Origin: Palsa-147 sp036513895
Lineage (GTDB): Bacteria; Acidobacteriota; Terriglobia; Acidiferrales; UBA7541
Direction: 5' to 3'
NCBI GenBank assembly: GCA_036513895.1
Contig: DATBYF010000112.1
Location: 10,134 to 74,133 of the forward strand
Length of the DNA: 64,000 nucleotides
Shown: in pieces, positions 18,031 through 26,905 of the stretch
How positions within the stretch are numbered: the stretch's first letter is position 1
Layout of the letters: each line of letters starts with the position of its first letter
Program-made: the position numbers and the translations under genes
Notes under the pieces: generated by a model
What the model saw: only the letters and a program-made list of their open reading frames with translations
What the model was told of the DNA's origin: nothing
Databases searched by the model: none

Positions 18031-18163
18031 TGCCTTCAAATTATCCCGTTGGCTTTTCGGCATCAAGTGACCCGGTCGGCGCAATCAGCTAACCGCTATA
18101 GAAGTATAGGGCGGCCCATAGGAATTGTGTAGCCGCCGTAGGTCTGAGAATGGCAGAACTTGG

Positions 18164-18823
18164 TTACTCAAGCTGAATGACCTTGTTCCGGATAGCATAT
18201 ATTACGAGTTCACTGATAGAGTGGCAGTTTACACTGCGCATTATGTTCGCACGATGTGTCTCAACAGTCTTAACACTCAGATTCAAGGTTACAGCAATTT
18301 CCTTGCTTGATTTTCCCTCGGTCACCAACTGAATGATTTCTCTTTGTCGCGAGGTCAAGCGATCATTTGAATGTTCCGCCGGTTTTTTGACTGAGCCGCC
18401 AGACAAGCAAGATTCGAGCAGCATTTGTATGACTCGTGAGGTGAAGAACGTCTTGTTTTCTTGAAGAGCTTCGACGGCGGCAACAAGATCCCGTGCGCCG
18501 TCTGATTTCGTAATATAACCGCGCGCCCCGGCCTCGAGAACCTCCCACGCCAGTTCTTCCGAATCATGGATGCTCAAGATCAGAATCTTTCCTTGAGGGA
18601 GGATCTTCCTCATGCGACGAGCGGCTTCAAGGCCGCTTAGCCTCGGCATGCTAATGTCCATAACCACGATCTCGGGCTTCAGTTCGCGAGCTTTTTCGAG
18701 GGCCTGTTGTCCGTTACTTGCCTCGCCGACAACCTCCCATCCTGGTCGTGCCTCGATTACGGCCCGCACACCATGACGCATTAGTTCGTGGTCGTCGACG
18801 ATGAGAACACTGAGATTTGCCAA
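18164..18823 (-). CDS. NarL/FixJ-type response regulator
   Basis: 219 aa. The receiver domain has acidic D10-D11, phospho-acceptor D56 (EIVVMDISMP), a Thr/Ser position (ILSIHD) and Lys in GYITKSD. The LuxR-type helix-turn-helix is LTSRQREIIQLVTEGKSSKE then LNLSVKTVETHRANIM (about 150-215). It will be a phosphorylation-controlled DNA-binding regulator. The start is TTG with GAGGGA six bases upstream. No intact kinase is adjacent; the only NarL-type kinase sequence in the window is the broken gene at 26906-27485, which may once have been its partner. Confidence 0.88.
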   Translation of the reverse strand: MANLSVLIVDDHELMRHGVRAVIEARPGWEVVGEASNGQQALEKARELKPEIVVMDISMPRLSGLEAARRMRKILPQGKILILSIHDSEELAWEVLEAGARGYITKSDGARDLVAAVEALQENKTFFTSRVIQMLLESCLSGGSVKKPAEHSNDRLTSRQREIIQLVTEGKSSKEIAVTLNLSVKTVETHRANIMRSVNCHSISELVIYAIRNKVIQLE

Positions 18824-18856
18824 TCCATGTCCCTCGACAGCAGTGTTACGATCGAG

Positions 18857-19021
18857 CTAATCCAACTCAAAAAATATTGACCCATTCAGTGGGAACGCTG
18901 TTTCTGATATAGGGCTTTCGAGCAACTCGACAAATTGCTCGCGAGGCATCGGCCGACTGAGGTAATATCCTCGCGCTCGCATCATTGGTGAGCCTTTGTT
19001 TCGAGCTTTTGTCTCGAGCAT
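18857..19021 (-). pseudogene. Remnant of an EAL-domain protein (C-terminal tail only)
   Basis: Up to 54 codons can be read, ending with TAG at 18859-18857. ARGYYLSRPMPREQFVELLE is the standard end of EAL phosphodiesterases (compare GYYFSHPI in the intact protein at 28666-30828). Everything before the last helix is gone. A sequence matching the upstream region of the intact RsbRD_N/GGDEF-EAL operon lies at 19173-19200, so most of a similar operon seems to have been deleted here. Confidence 0.6.
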
Positions 19022-19172
19022 TCCTTCCCAAAATGCATTGTGTCACTGCGAGCGATTCGGGATTGTCTCGCTCATTGGTTTTTCAAGACTACAAATGCCG
19101 CAAACATTAGGCCATTGAAACCGTGAATCCCTACCGAAAACACTATTTAAACAAACGCTAAAGAACTGTGCA

Positions 19173-19200
19173 CTTTGGTACAAATTCTTATGAGTTATCG
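19173..19200. repeat. Upstream element shared with 31413-31440
   Basis: 28 bp, CTTTGGTACA then ATTCTTAT, matching 31413-31440 at 24 of 28 positions. There it lies about 75-105 bp before the RsbRD_N gene; here it lies about 150 bp before the EAL remnant. Same orientation relative to the downstream gene. It may be a promoter or binding site. Confidence 0.45.
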
Positions 19201-19301
19201 TATGGCCAAACCCATTCGGCCTGATTATTCAGACGATCCTTCCCTGCATATCGTGTCCGCGAACTTTCTTATTCAGAATTTGTTGCTACTCGCGTGAGAG
19301 T

Positions 19302-19335
19302 ACCGGGTCGCCATGAAACATGGCGAGGTCCCGGT
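19302..19335. other. Two-part stem-loop of unknown role
   Basis: ACCGGG (19302-19307) pairs with CCCGGT (19330-19335), enclosing a perfect 7-bp hairpin CGCCATG-AAA-CATGGCG (19309-19325). No T-run follows on either strand, so it is not an ordinary terminator. It lies in a 477-bp stretch (19022-19498) without a gene and may belong to a structured RNA or be a recombination relic. Confidence 0.4.
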
Positions 19336-19498
19336 CGCGCCGTGCCGCCGAGTCAAAGCGATTCGAGTAGGCGTAGCTTGGTAAAGGTCACAAACGCGCC
19401 GAATTGCAATCAGTCACAAGAACTGAGATCAAAAGGGACACCGCTTCCTGTGGTTGATACAGATACTATTCAGATGTGAGGAGAAAAACCGTGCGGCT

Positions 19499-19972
19499 TC
19501 AGCGAATCGCCTTTCGACTTCCCACGCGCGGTGTCTTAACCGATCGCCGAAGTTTCAAGCGTCGCCGCGCTCGATTGACTGTCGCCGTGCTCGATTGCGC
19601 GATTGCCACGTATAGCCGTTTTGGGGCGCCGGTCCTCACGGCCTCGTAATGTTTGTCGGAAAGCGGCGGCAGCGGCGCCACGTGATCAGGAATGTAAATC
19701 CCCGAAAGAATCTGTGTGTTCGCATCGGGGAACAACGGCGTCGTATTCGGTGGCTTATCCATTCCGGCGTCGTCGGCGAGCCTGCCATCTTCCGCGGATG
19801 GAGTACTCGTCGTTCCTGGCCTAGGAACGATGGGTGCGAACGTACCGATGGGTCGAGCGGCAGGAATGTCCTCGGCGTATCTGACCAGCTCTTGTCGCGT
19901 CGCTACCGCCACATCTGCCTTAGGCAGCAACACTTGCATTTGGAAGAACATCACAGCAGCCGCGAGAACCAT
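19499..19972 (-). CDS. Hypothetical protein with N-terminal membrane anchor
   Basis: 157 aa. Residues 1-16 are hydrophobic (MVLAAAVMFFQMQVLLP), then a Pro/Thr-rich linker (about 38-70). The basic C-terminal section KRLYVAIAQSS and NRARRRLKL follows. GAGGTG lies seven bases before ATG, supporting translation. It could be an anchored or secreted protein; no domain is recognised. About 190 bp of its 3' half plus flanking sequence is duplicated at 17805-18030. Confidence 0.5.
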   Translation of the reverse strand: MVLAAAVMFFQMQVLLPKADVAVATRQELVRYAEDIPAARPIGTFAPIVPRPGTTSTPSAEDGRLADDAGMDKPPNTTPLFPDANTQILSGIYIPDHVAPLPPLSDKHYEAVRTGAPKRLYVAIAQSSTATVNRARRRLKLRRSVKTPRVGSRKAIR

Positions 19973-20066
19973 AGCCCGTCACCTCACTTATCGAAAGCAT
20001 ACGAAAACCAAACGGCTTCGGTCACCACCAAGCATGCGAGTCGCATTCAGAATGCTTTGTTCCTTT

Positions 20067-20441
20067 TCAACCTAAAGCGGCTGCAATCGCGTCCAGTTTT
20101 TCTTTCACCTCCCGCATGTCATCCTTCATTCTGAGTCCCATCCGCGCAGTGGACGGTATTTTTACCAAGGGCAGCATTCCGGCGACCCTATCCCTGTCAT
20201 AATTTATCAACTCCGCGCTCCAATCGAGCTGCGCCTTCACTATGTACTTCACCTTTTCGCGGTCGGATGCGCACGAGATCGAATCGAACATCCGCAAAGC
20301 GAAATGAAGTGCGATCAGTCGCTCACCAACGCTCGCGGAAATGTTTTCGAGAAACACGGTTGTCTCAAACTCCCGTCCCGAAACATTTGTTTCTTCTGCC
20401 AAAAAATGATGTTGGTAGTTCTGACGTGTTTTCATTTCCAT
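20067..20441 (-). CDS. Hypothetical soluble protein
   Basis: 124 aa from the ATG at 20441 (GGAA six bases upstream); a TTG at 20453 is the other option. Mostly helical and charged: FETTVFLENISASVGERLIA, FALRMFDSISCASDREKV and a C-terminal MKDDMREVKEKLDAIAAAL amphipathic helix. No membrane segment, signal or catalytic motif. The reading frame is clean and composition is protein-like. Function unknown. Confidence 0.5.
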   Translation of the reverse strand: MEMKTRQNYQHHFLAEETNVSGREFETTVFLENISASVGERLIALHFALRMFDSISCASDREKVKYIVKAQLDWSAELINYDRDRVAGMLPLVKIPSTARMGLRMKDDMREVKEKLDAIAAALG

Positions 20442-20780
20442 GTCTATTTCCAATCTATCTTTTTCGTGCGAAGAAACATTGCGAGGAACGAGGCGAGGAC
20501 TCTAGGGTCTTTTATCACTCATGTCAAGTACCGTTCGAAGTACTAAGCGTACTGAGAGATGTAGATACTCGATCACTATCATCGTTAGGGTCCAGAGGAA
20601 TGTCGATCCTGGACACCACCGTTCGAGTTCTGAGGTAGAATGCCGGAACCCAGTCGGCGGCGCCCAGCCTACCGATTGTTCGAGAAGGTAGATTCCATCG
20701 CAGCAAAGAACGCAATGAGCCACAGTGCGCCGGCGTCAATGTCAATAATGTTCCGCAAGCGCCCAAAGGAGATTTAGTCA
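20442..20780. other. Intergenic region, 339 bp
   Basis: Between divergent genes. It carries the control signals of the PilZ gene, including an excellent AAAGGAG ribosome site just before 20781. No other feature was seen. Confidence 0.35.
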
Positions 20781-21773
20781 ATGCTCACGGAACGCCGACA
20801 AATCCCCAGAGCAAAGCCCTACGAACTAGTCTACGTGAACCTGGCTAACCAAACTCGCGGGATCGTGATTGACGCGTCTGAGGACGGGATGCAATTCTGG
20901 GCCGACGCTCCCCTCGAGCACGAGCAGGGCATGCTCCCGTTGCGATTTACGTTCAAACCCCTCAGTGAAATCGATACGGTCGGCGAAATCGTATGGATGG
21001 ACGAATCGAAGAGGACAGTTGGACTGCGGCTCAATAGCCTACCGGAAGCGGAGCGGGCGGACCTCCGTAAGTGGCTCGAGCAGAGCGCGCGCCTGCTGCC
21101 GCTGCGATTGGATGTTGGGGGCGAACAGACCACAGCAACTGAAGCGGAAGCACTGGGGGAGATTGGCGAGCCAGCGCCCTGGCGGCCGTCAGCGGGCGCG
21201 CGGTTTTCTCAACCGGACAGTCGACGCTACGGTGTTCGCAGAGCGCTATTCATGGTGATGCTGGGACTCGTGTTCGTGCTCATATGTGGCGCCGTCCTCG
21301 TTTTCTTTGGGCGAACCGGTGGAGGCACGCAATCGCTTAGTCGTGATTTATACAATTGGGTCTCATTTGGCTCGAAGGCGGATGCGCGGAGCTCAGCTCA
21401 ATCCACCGAAATCAGCCCGCTGCTGCGGCCTCCGTCGAAGACTCATCGAATCCAGCCAGAAAGTGATACAGCGTTGCCATTATCCGACGGCCCGGGCGCG
21501 GCCGAACTCTCAATTGCATTGCAGTACCTTCAGGCAGGGGGCGGGAAGGCCGAAACCCCGGTTGCCATGAAGTGGCTATGGGGTGCAGTGAAAAAGGGGA
21601 ATACGACGGCTGCGATTCTTCTTGCCGATCTCTATGTCTCGGGACATGACGTGCCGCACAACTGCGATCAAGCCCGGGTGCTGCTGATTGAAGCGTCGAA
21701 GCGCGGAAGCGCGGAAGCAACGCAACAGCTTGAAGACATGGAAGCAGATGGCTGCGAGGCTTCCTCGAAATAA
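20781..21773 (+). CDS. PilZ c-di-GMP receptor with membrane helix and Sel1-like tail
   Basis: 330 aa. The PilZ domain occupies about 1-112 with both ligand motifs: RQIPR (RxxxR, 6-10) and DASEDG ([D/N]xSxxG), so it should bind c-di-GMP. Hydrophobic helix at about 155-178 (FMVMLGLVFVLICGAVLVFF). The C-terminal 100 residues contain two Sel1-type helical repeats (LSIALQYLQAG, AMKWLWGAVKKGNTTAAILL, DQARVLLIEASKRG). The receptor domain is therefore cytoplasmic and the Sel1 repeats lie across the membrane, linking c-di-GMP to an envelope partner. A broken relative lies at 31552-33016. Confidence 0.8.
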   Translation: MLTERRQIPRAKPYELVYVNLANQTRGIVIDASEDGMQFWADAPLEHEQGMLPLRFTFKPLSEIDTVGEIVWMDESKRTVGLRLNSLPEAERADLRKWLEQSARLLPLRLDVGGEQTTATEAEALGEIGEPAPWRPSAGARFSQPDSRRYGVRRALFMVMLGLVFVLICGAVLVFFGRTGGGTQSLSRDLYNWVSFGSKADARSSAQSTEISPLLRPPSKTHRIQPESDTALPLSDGPGAAELSIALQYLQAGGGKAETPVAMKWLWGAVKKGNTTAAILLADLYVSGHDVPHNCDQARVLLIEASKRGSAEATQQLEDMEADGCEASSK

Positions 21774-21914
21774 AAATTCGATAATTAGCTGTTGCGGGCG
21801 ATTTGCTCTCAGCCTCGTCCGACGACAAAAGGGGCCTTGCAATCCGCCTGAGAGGCCCGATCAAATGGAGAAGTTTAAGGCGATCAGGCCGCAAGTTGCG
21901 ACAGATGCTTAATA

Positions 21915-23450
21915 TCAGTTAATCGTATAAACGATTACCGAGGCATAACTTGGGTTGCTTCCCCCTAAGAATGCTCGCGCTTGTACCGTAGCGCTGCTTG
22001 AGAGTGCAAACGGCCCAGAGTAAATGGGAGAGCTGTCAGTTACTGCAGCGCCATTCGTCGTATAACGGATGGTGGCACCGGATATAGTGGTGCCGATAGT
22101 TACCGTGACTGGGCCATCGACGGTTTTGTTATAGACAGGTCCGATTTCGGGCATGGGGAGATTATTTTTCTCGAAACTGACGAACGTCCCCACGCCATCA
22201 GGGATCGTAATCGATGTCACCAGAGTGCCACTCGGATTGTAATGAGCTGTCTTGGAGCTCAATGCAACGGTCTGTGTGCTGCCTGTCCAATTAAGGTAAA
22301 CCGTTCCGCCTTCATAATTACGTTGGTACAATCGGTAACCGGCGCCCAAGGAACTGGGGCTACCTGATGTCATGGCTGCTATCGGCTTACCCAATGCCGC
22401 GGAATATGAAGACCAAAGATCTGGATTGGTGCTTTCTCCGCTAGTATTTCCTGGCGCAAAGAAGAAGTTCATCCCCTTAAGGAGAGAATATTCCGCGAAA
22501 GATGAAAGAAGATTGGCCTGACCGCTTGGGAGTATAGCCCTGAGAATGCCTACTTTATTTTGCGTAGCCAACCACGGAAACAACTGAAAGCTCTGGTCAT
22601 AAAACTCATTTCTTACCGTAGCGGTCGGATTCGTAAACCATATATAGAGATTCTCAAATACGACGCCAGGAGCACCGTTAAAAACCGTGGAATACAAGGC
22701 GGGTTGAGAGATGGAACCTAAGTTTGTTGCCGTATAAACTGGAGCAGTCGCTGTCTCGTTATACGCTGCGACCTGGTTGTAGAACGACCCTATGCCTTCA
22801 AGGAAGGCTGTGTCGCTCTGTGGAAACGGTTCATCCCACTTTACGCCGGGTACGTAAACCCCATCGTCGTTTAATACGCCATAGACCGCATACTCGAAGA
22901 TGCCTTCGTCTAGTTCGAGCCATGTTGATCCTGTTAAGACCTTGTGAGCATAATCTGCAATCCAAAGATTCACGAACCGAGGGTCACTGACGTTTACCGC
23001 TTGCTGCCAGTTTTCCGAAGATGCCGTAGGAACTCCAGCAGAATTTAGACCAAGTGACGGCCCGTAATAAACAGGACGCGAGGTCCCGTCATAAGTTGCG
23101 GTGACGAAGATTGGAGCTTTTCCCGCGGCAACCTGTGCGACTTGGTACGATTTTAGGTCGGAGTAAAAGGTGGCTAGAGGCTGGCCGTATAGAGTTCCTG
23201 GTGCAACCTGAAACGCTTGCCCATATACAGCGACTATGGACCGCGGAGCCAACGTGCCGCTTGGAGAGCCAACGAATCCACCGTAATCAGAATAAGAAAA
23301 CTCGCCATCTGGACTTTGAAAGATAGAGCCTACTTCTGTATCTGCAACCGTTCTGGTTTGTGTGGTCTGCGCCTGTACCGGAAACAATGACGGAGCCATA
23401 CACACAATCAGAGCCAGCGTGCCCGCGATAATCAGAGTCCTTGGTTTCAT
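21915..23450 (-). CDS. Exported glycosidase-like protein, paralog of 12439-14247
   Basis: 511 aa. The signal peptide ends near VQAQT. The catalytic-like body shares the same order of motifs as the 602-aa protein: VGSIFQSPDGEFSYSDYGGF, PIFVTATYDGTSRPVYYG, TWLELDEGIFEY..GVL, VVFENLYIWF and LLKGMNFFFAPG. The CHB_HEX_C_1 module (GATIRYTTNGAAVTDSSPIY) ends the protein; the extra Calx-beta-like tail of the paralog is lacking. Acidic residues in WLELDEG are candidate catalytic groups. Predicted to act outside the cytoplasmic membrane on polysaccharide; substrate unknown. Confidence 0.65.
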   Translation of the reverse strand: MKPRTLIIAGTLALIVCMAPSLFPVQAQTTQTRTVADTEVGSIFQSPDGEFSYSDYGGFVGSPSGTLAPRSIVAVYGQAFQVAPGTLYGQPLATFYSDLKSYQVAQVAAGKAPIFVTATYDGTSRPVYYGPSLGLNSAGVPTASSENWQQAVNVSDPRFVNLWIADYAHKVLTGSTWLELDEGIFEYAVYGVLNDDGVYVPGVKWDEPFPQSDTAFLEGIGSFYNQVAAYNETATAPVYTATNLGSISQPALYSTVFNGAPGVVFENLYIWFTNPTATVRNEFYDQSFQLFPWLATQNKVGILRAILPSGQANLLSSFAEYSLLKGMNFFFAPGNTSGESTNPDLWSSYSAALGKPIAAMTSGSPSSLGAGYRLYQRNYEGGTVYLNWTGSTQTVALSSKTAHYNPSGTLVTSITIPDGVGTFVSFEKNNLPMPEIGPVYNKTVDGPVTVTIGTTISGATIRYTTNGAAVTDSSPIYSGPFALSSSATVQARAFLGGSNPSYASVIVYTIN

Positions 23451-23749
23451 GGTCCAGCCTTTACCCCTGTTGAGTTAGTGTTGCCAGCAGACCGCTTGCT
23501 TTCCAGCAGAACGCGCCGGGTTAGTTATTGCACCTACAGAGAGGCTATCCGCGCGTCGCCAACAGCGCCACTGTTCTACGGGACGGAATCGGTACAGGCT
23601 CTGGAAACTTGTTGTTATGACAGGGCTGGGAAGCAAATTTTCGGTTTCCCTGAGGACCTCATTTGCGTTCAAAGAAAGAATGGTACAAGTCTCCTGACCG
23701 AAACAGATTTAAAAGAAAAGACGTCGGATATTAAGCGCATACGCCGCCG

Positions 23750-23797
23750 CTGCCAGTGCCGCGCCAGAACGACAAAGACAAATCCGACGATGACTTC
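23750..23797 (-). repeat. Fragment copied from the 298-aa membrane protein gene
   Basis: 48 bp nearly identical to 1051-1098. On the minus strand it still reads VIVGFVFVVLARHWQR, as in the N-terminal membrane segment of the gene at 234-1130. The sequence outside the match is unrelated. This is a gene scrap, not a working gene. Confidence 0.6.
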
Positions 23798-24050
23798 AAT
23801 TTGGGGCTGGGAGGTGCATTTATCATGCAGAACGGCCGAATTGTCTACAAGAATATGATCGTGAGGCAGGAGATCTGTCGCACTCGGGCATGGGTTGAGG
23901 CAAGCGCAATTTTAGTGTCGCCCGCCGAGCGGTGGTCAATAGTTCTGCAATAGTATTCATTTTAAAAGAGGTTTAACCGCGGCAGTGCGCCATTTCAACA
24001 ATTATTCAAACGAGGGAAGTTAATTCATGGGCCATACCGCTGAAATCCTC

Positions 24051-24115
24051 TTCGGTTTTGAAACCGAACTGGTGGGGGTGGTTGAGAACCACCGCCTCCG
24101 CGTGAAATCCACCAG
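24051..24115. other. Nested stem-loops upstream of the PilZ-TonB gene
   Basis: A hairpin TTCGGTTT/AAACCGAA (24051-24068) abuts a second structure. In that one CTGGTGG (24069-24075) pairs with CCACCAG (24109-24115) around an inner 7-bp hairpin GGTGGTT-GAG-AACCACC (24077-24093). The layout is like a small structured RNA but matches no riboswitch class I know. It lies about 250 bp before the start at 24368. On the minus strand it also reads as a 38-codon open frame, so a coding remnant is an alternative. Confidence 0.4.
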
Positions 24116-24367
24116 AAATTCTCACGCCAAAGAAACATTAGATTTTCGCAGACTCCTGTCCAACACATAGTAACTTAAGGCTTAACCTCACAATATTCGT
24201 GCAAAGAAGTTTTGGCCCTGCGCCTGCACCAACAGTTACTGGACTAAACCAGAATCCCCAGCCCAACGCGTTCACGGTTATCACATACCGGTTTCTCGTT
24301 CCCGCCATCCATCGATTTATGGCGGCTTTATAGTCCGTGCACCGCACGAAGCGGTGGGGATAGAGAC

Positions 24368-26539
24368 ATGTCAGATCTGCAAGGGTACTTCGGGGCCGTG
24401 GCTCCTGCCCGTGATCGCCGCCTTCAGGAGCGCACCACTCCCGCTTCTCTCGCGTACGTCATGTTAGGCGATTCCAACGGCGGCATCGTCCTCAATATAA
24501 GTGAGATGGGCATGGCCGTTGCTGTCGCCGATCTCCTTGTGGGAGGGGACTACCTCCCACGCATTCGTTTTCAGTTGCCCAGCTCCAGTCAAAGCATCGA
24601 AATCTCCGGGCAGATTGTGTGGCTAGCGGCGTCGAAACAAGGCGCTGGCATCCGATTTGTTGATCTCACGGCCGACGCCCGCAATCAAATCTCAAATTGG
24701 ATCGCGTCCGAAAAGCGCCAATTTGAACAAGTACCGAAGCTCCTTCGTCGCGACAACCAGCCTTTGGAAACCGGTTCTCGCAAGTCCAAAACGATTTTTA
24801 GCAACCCATCGGTTTGCGATGAGGAAACAGCAACGCGTTACGCGGAAATGTTTCCGTCTGAAAGTACTTATGCAAAACGTACCTCCACGATTGGCGAAAT
24901 CAAACCACAGAAGGATCCGCTCCCAATTCCCACGGGCACTCACACCGACGCCGGTATTTCAATGTTTGCCCGTGCTGCGGAAATCTCGATGGGCGATGTT
25001 CCGCAGAGCCTAGCGGCCAGTTTTCCATCCGAACATGCAAAGAACTTCGCGCCCGAACCAATCAAGACCTCTATTCCCGAGCTAAGTCACGGACTGGCCC
25101 CCGAGTCGGTTGAGAGTCAAGTCCCGCCGACCCTCGAAAACTCCCCAACAGAGCCGATTGGAAATTTTTCCCCGGATCAAGTCCAAACCTTCTCGCCAGA
25201 GATGATCTCACACATCGCGCCCCAAGCATCTGAGAGCGTGGCGCCTCTATCTCTCGTCGAAGATCTCCAGGAAAAAGTGCATCACGATACTCCAGTCGCG
25301 GGTTTCGGACCGCAAGTTCGAACAGACAGGGTCGAGTCGTCAGGGGATCGTGTCGAGGACTCGCCCTCACACTTTCATATTCTTGAAATATCCGGATTTC
25401 AGGTCGCCGTATTCGTGGTTTTGTTCGCGGTGATCGGCTTCACTGTTGGGCTCACAGTGGAACGCGGCCCGCTCAGAAAACGCCTTCGAGACACTCAGAA
25501 ATCAATTCTGGCTGTTGATGCCACGTCACCGACACTGCCTGATCGTCCAGGCGAAACAACTTCGCCAACTTCTACTCCACCGGCCGCGAATACCTTCAAT
25601 ACGCCTGAAGTAACTCCGCCAGCGTCGGAGGCGAAAAAATCGCGCTTAGAAAGCCGATCCGCTCAATCCCTTAAGGCACCACACGCAGATTCAGCTACCC
25701 GCTTGAGACCGACCGGACCATCTCCAGCAGTGACGAACCGATCAAACATTGATTCCGATGACTCTTCGGGTGCTAATAAACTCGATGACCCTATGCCTTC
25801 TGAAGAAAATTCCAAGGAAAGTACCCCGAACTCTGAATCCCTTGAGAAAGTACCCTCTGCAGATTCAAATTCATATCCGATAATAGAATCTAGACCATCT
25901 GCCAGCCCCGAAAGCAGTGCTGGGCATGATGGCTCGACCGGCCCAATCGAAGGAAACGCGCCGCCACCCGCGAATCCAGAGCCCGCACGTTCGCCCAAGG
26001 CTGTTGGCCCGATAAGTGCCGTCCCGAGAAATCCCGCCCCACGCAGCGTAACACCTCCGAGGAGCGCAGCGCCGTACCAGCCCCCGCGTCCCGGGATCCT
26101 TGTCACTGCGCCATCCGAAGGCGGCAAGCCTATCAGGGTAATTTTTCCGGAAAAACTGATCGCCGTCTCCTCTTCGTTCGCGATTACCTCGCGATTTTCC
26201 GTTCTTGTTTTTCCTCAGCCCGGACCTGCAGTGGCTCATCAACCCGCTCGAATGCAAGTTGGGGAGCTTGTTTCGTATGTTGAGCCTCGCCTTCCAAGGT
26301 CGGGGTATCGTTATGGATCCACAGAAACCGTAAAGGTCCGCGTCACCATCGGACAGCTCGGCCAAGTCATGGGCATCAGGCCCGTGAGTGGCCCGATCTC
26401 TCTCCTTCCTGCTGCGATGAGCGCCATTCGCGTGTGGCGCTACAAGCCTACTCTCTTGAACGAAAGGCCCGTCCAAGCTCAACAGGATGTCACGATTGAA
26501 CTCCGGCCACCCCTACATGGCAACAAGGCACCTGGCTAG
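24368..26539 (+). CDS. PilZ-transmembrane-TonB C-terminal domain fusion protein
   Basis: 723 aa. The N-terminal PilZ domain (about 8-118) has RLQER (RxxxR) and NISEMG (NxSxxG), both intact. A long low-complexity acidic/Pro section with repeated PE/PEP motifs (about 190-310) follows, then one membrane helix (about 345-365, VAVFVVLFAVIGFTVGLTV). A long Pro/Ser-rich periplasmic linker comes next. The last 100 residues are a TonB-type energy-transducing domain: VKVRVTIGQLGQVMGIRPVS, AIRVWRYKPT and DVTIEL. The order is cytoplasmic c-di-GMP sensor, membrane, periplasmic linker, TonB. It may couple c-di-GMP level to outer-membrane receptor contact. No exbB/exbD is adjacent. GGGGAT precedes ATG. Confidence 0.8.
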   Translation: MSDLQGYFGAVAPARDRRLQERTTPASLAYVMLGDSNGGIVLNISEMGMAVAVADLLVGGDYLPRIRFQLPSSSQSIEISGQIVWLAASKQGAGIRFVDLTADARNQISNWIASEKRQFEQVPKLLRRDNQPLETGSRKSKTIFSNPSVCDEETATRYAEMFPSESTYAKRTSTIGEIKPQKDPLPIPTGTHTDAGISMFARAAEISMGDVPQSLAASFPSEHAKNFAPEPIKTSIPELSHGLAPESVESQVPPTLENSPTEPIGNFSPDQVQTFSPEMISHIAPQASESVAPLSLVEDLQEKVHHDTPVAGFGPQVRTDRVESSGDRVEDSPSHFHILEISGFQVAVFVVLFAVIGFTVGLTVERGPLRKRLRDTQKSILAVDATSPTLPDRPGETTSPTSTPPAANTFNTPEVTPPASEAKKSRLESRSAQSLKAPHADSATRLRPTGPSPAVTNRSNIDSDDSSGANKLDDPMPSEENSKESTPNSESLEKVPSADSNSYPIIESRPSASPESSAGHDGSTGPIEGNAPPPANPEPARSPKAVGPISAVPRNPAPRSVTPPRSAAPYQPPRPGILVTAPSEGGKPIRVIFPEKLIAVSSSFAITSRFSVLVFPQPGPAVAHQPARMQVGELVSYVEPRLPRSGYRYGSTETVKVRVTIGQLGQVMGIRPVSGPISLLPAAMSAIRVWRYKPTLLNERPVQAQQDVTIELRPPLHGNKAPG

Positions 26540-26905
26540 ACGATCCTCCGAGGCCTATGAAAACGTGAGTCGAATCAATCCCGCTCAGCCCAGGTCAGCC
26601 AGTTGCACGTTAAGAACATGTGTTAAATTGAACAGGCGCCAGAAGCTTTACGGATTATTAAAAAACAAATGACACGGGACGCTTCACATACGTCCCACCC
26701 CAGGGGGCCGGATACTTCGCCTAAATATTCGGCCCTTTATTCCTGACAACATCCGATCCGTTCGACTTCCGCTTTACTTTTTGGGTGGCTCCTTTGGAAG
26801 TGTTTCCTTTGGGACAGAGCCGAACTCCCTCCACATAGAATTCCCGCGATCCGTAACGAACACACTGGGTTTACCCTGATAAATGAAAATTAGGAGGGCC
26901 GCGTC
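26540..26905. other. Intergenic region, 366 bp
   Basis: Follows the PilZ-TonB stop. A weak 6-bp inverted repeat, GGGACG/CGTCCC (about 26677-26698), could form part of a terminator but lacks a T-run. The last bases include AGGAGG before 26906. Nothing else was seen. Confidence 0.3.

Larger units (their letters stand above)
23451..24367. other. Gene-poor region, 917 bp
   Basis: Contains the 48-bp copy at 23750-23797 and the nested stem-loops at 24051-24115, annotated separately. The remaining sequence shows no credible gene. A 69-codon minus ORF at 24138-24347 has no ribosome site and is not accepted. Confidence 0.35.

Noticed and set aside
19302..19335. Terminator
   Set aside because: The stem is strong but no T-run follows on either strand.
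24138..24347. 69-codon minus-strand ORF upstream of the PilZ-TonB gene
   Set aside because: No ribosome site and no family likeness.
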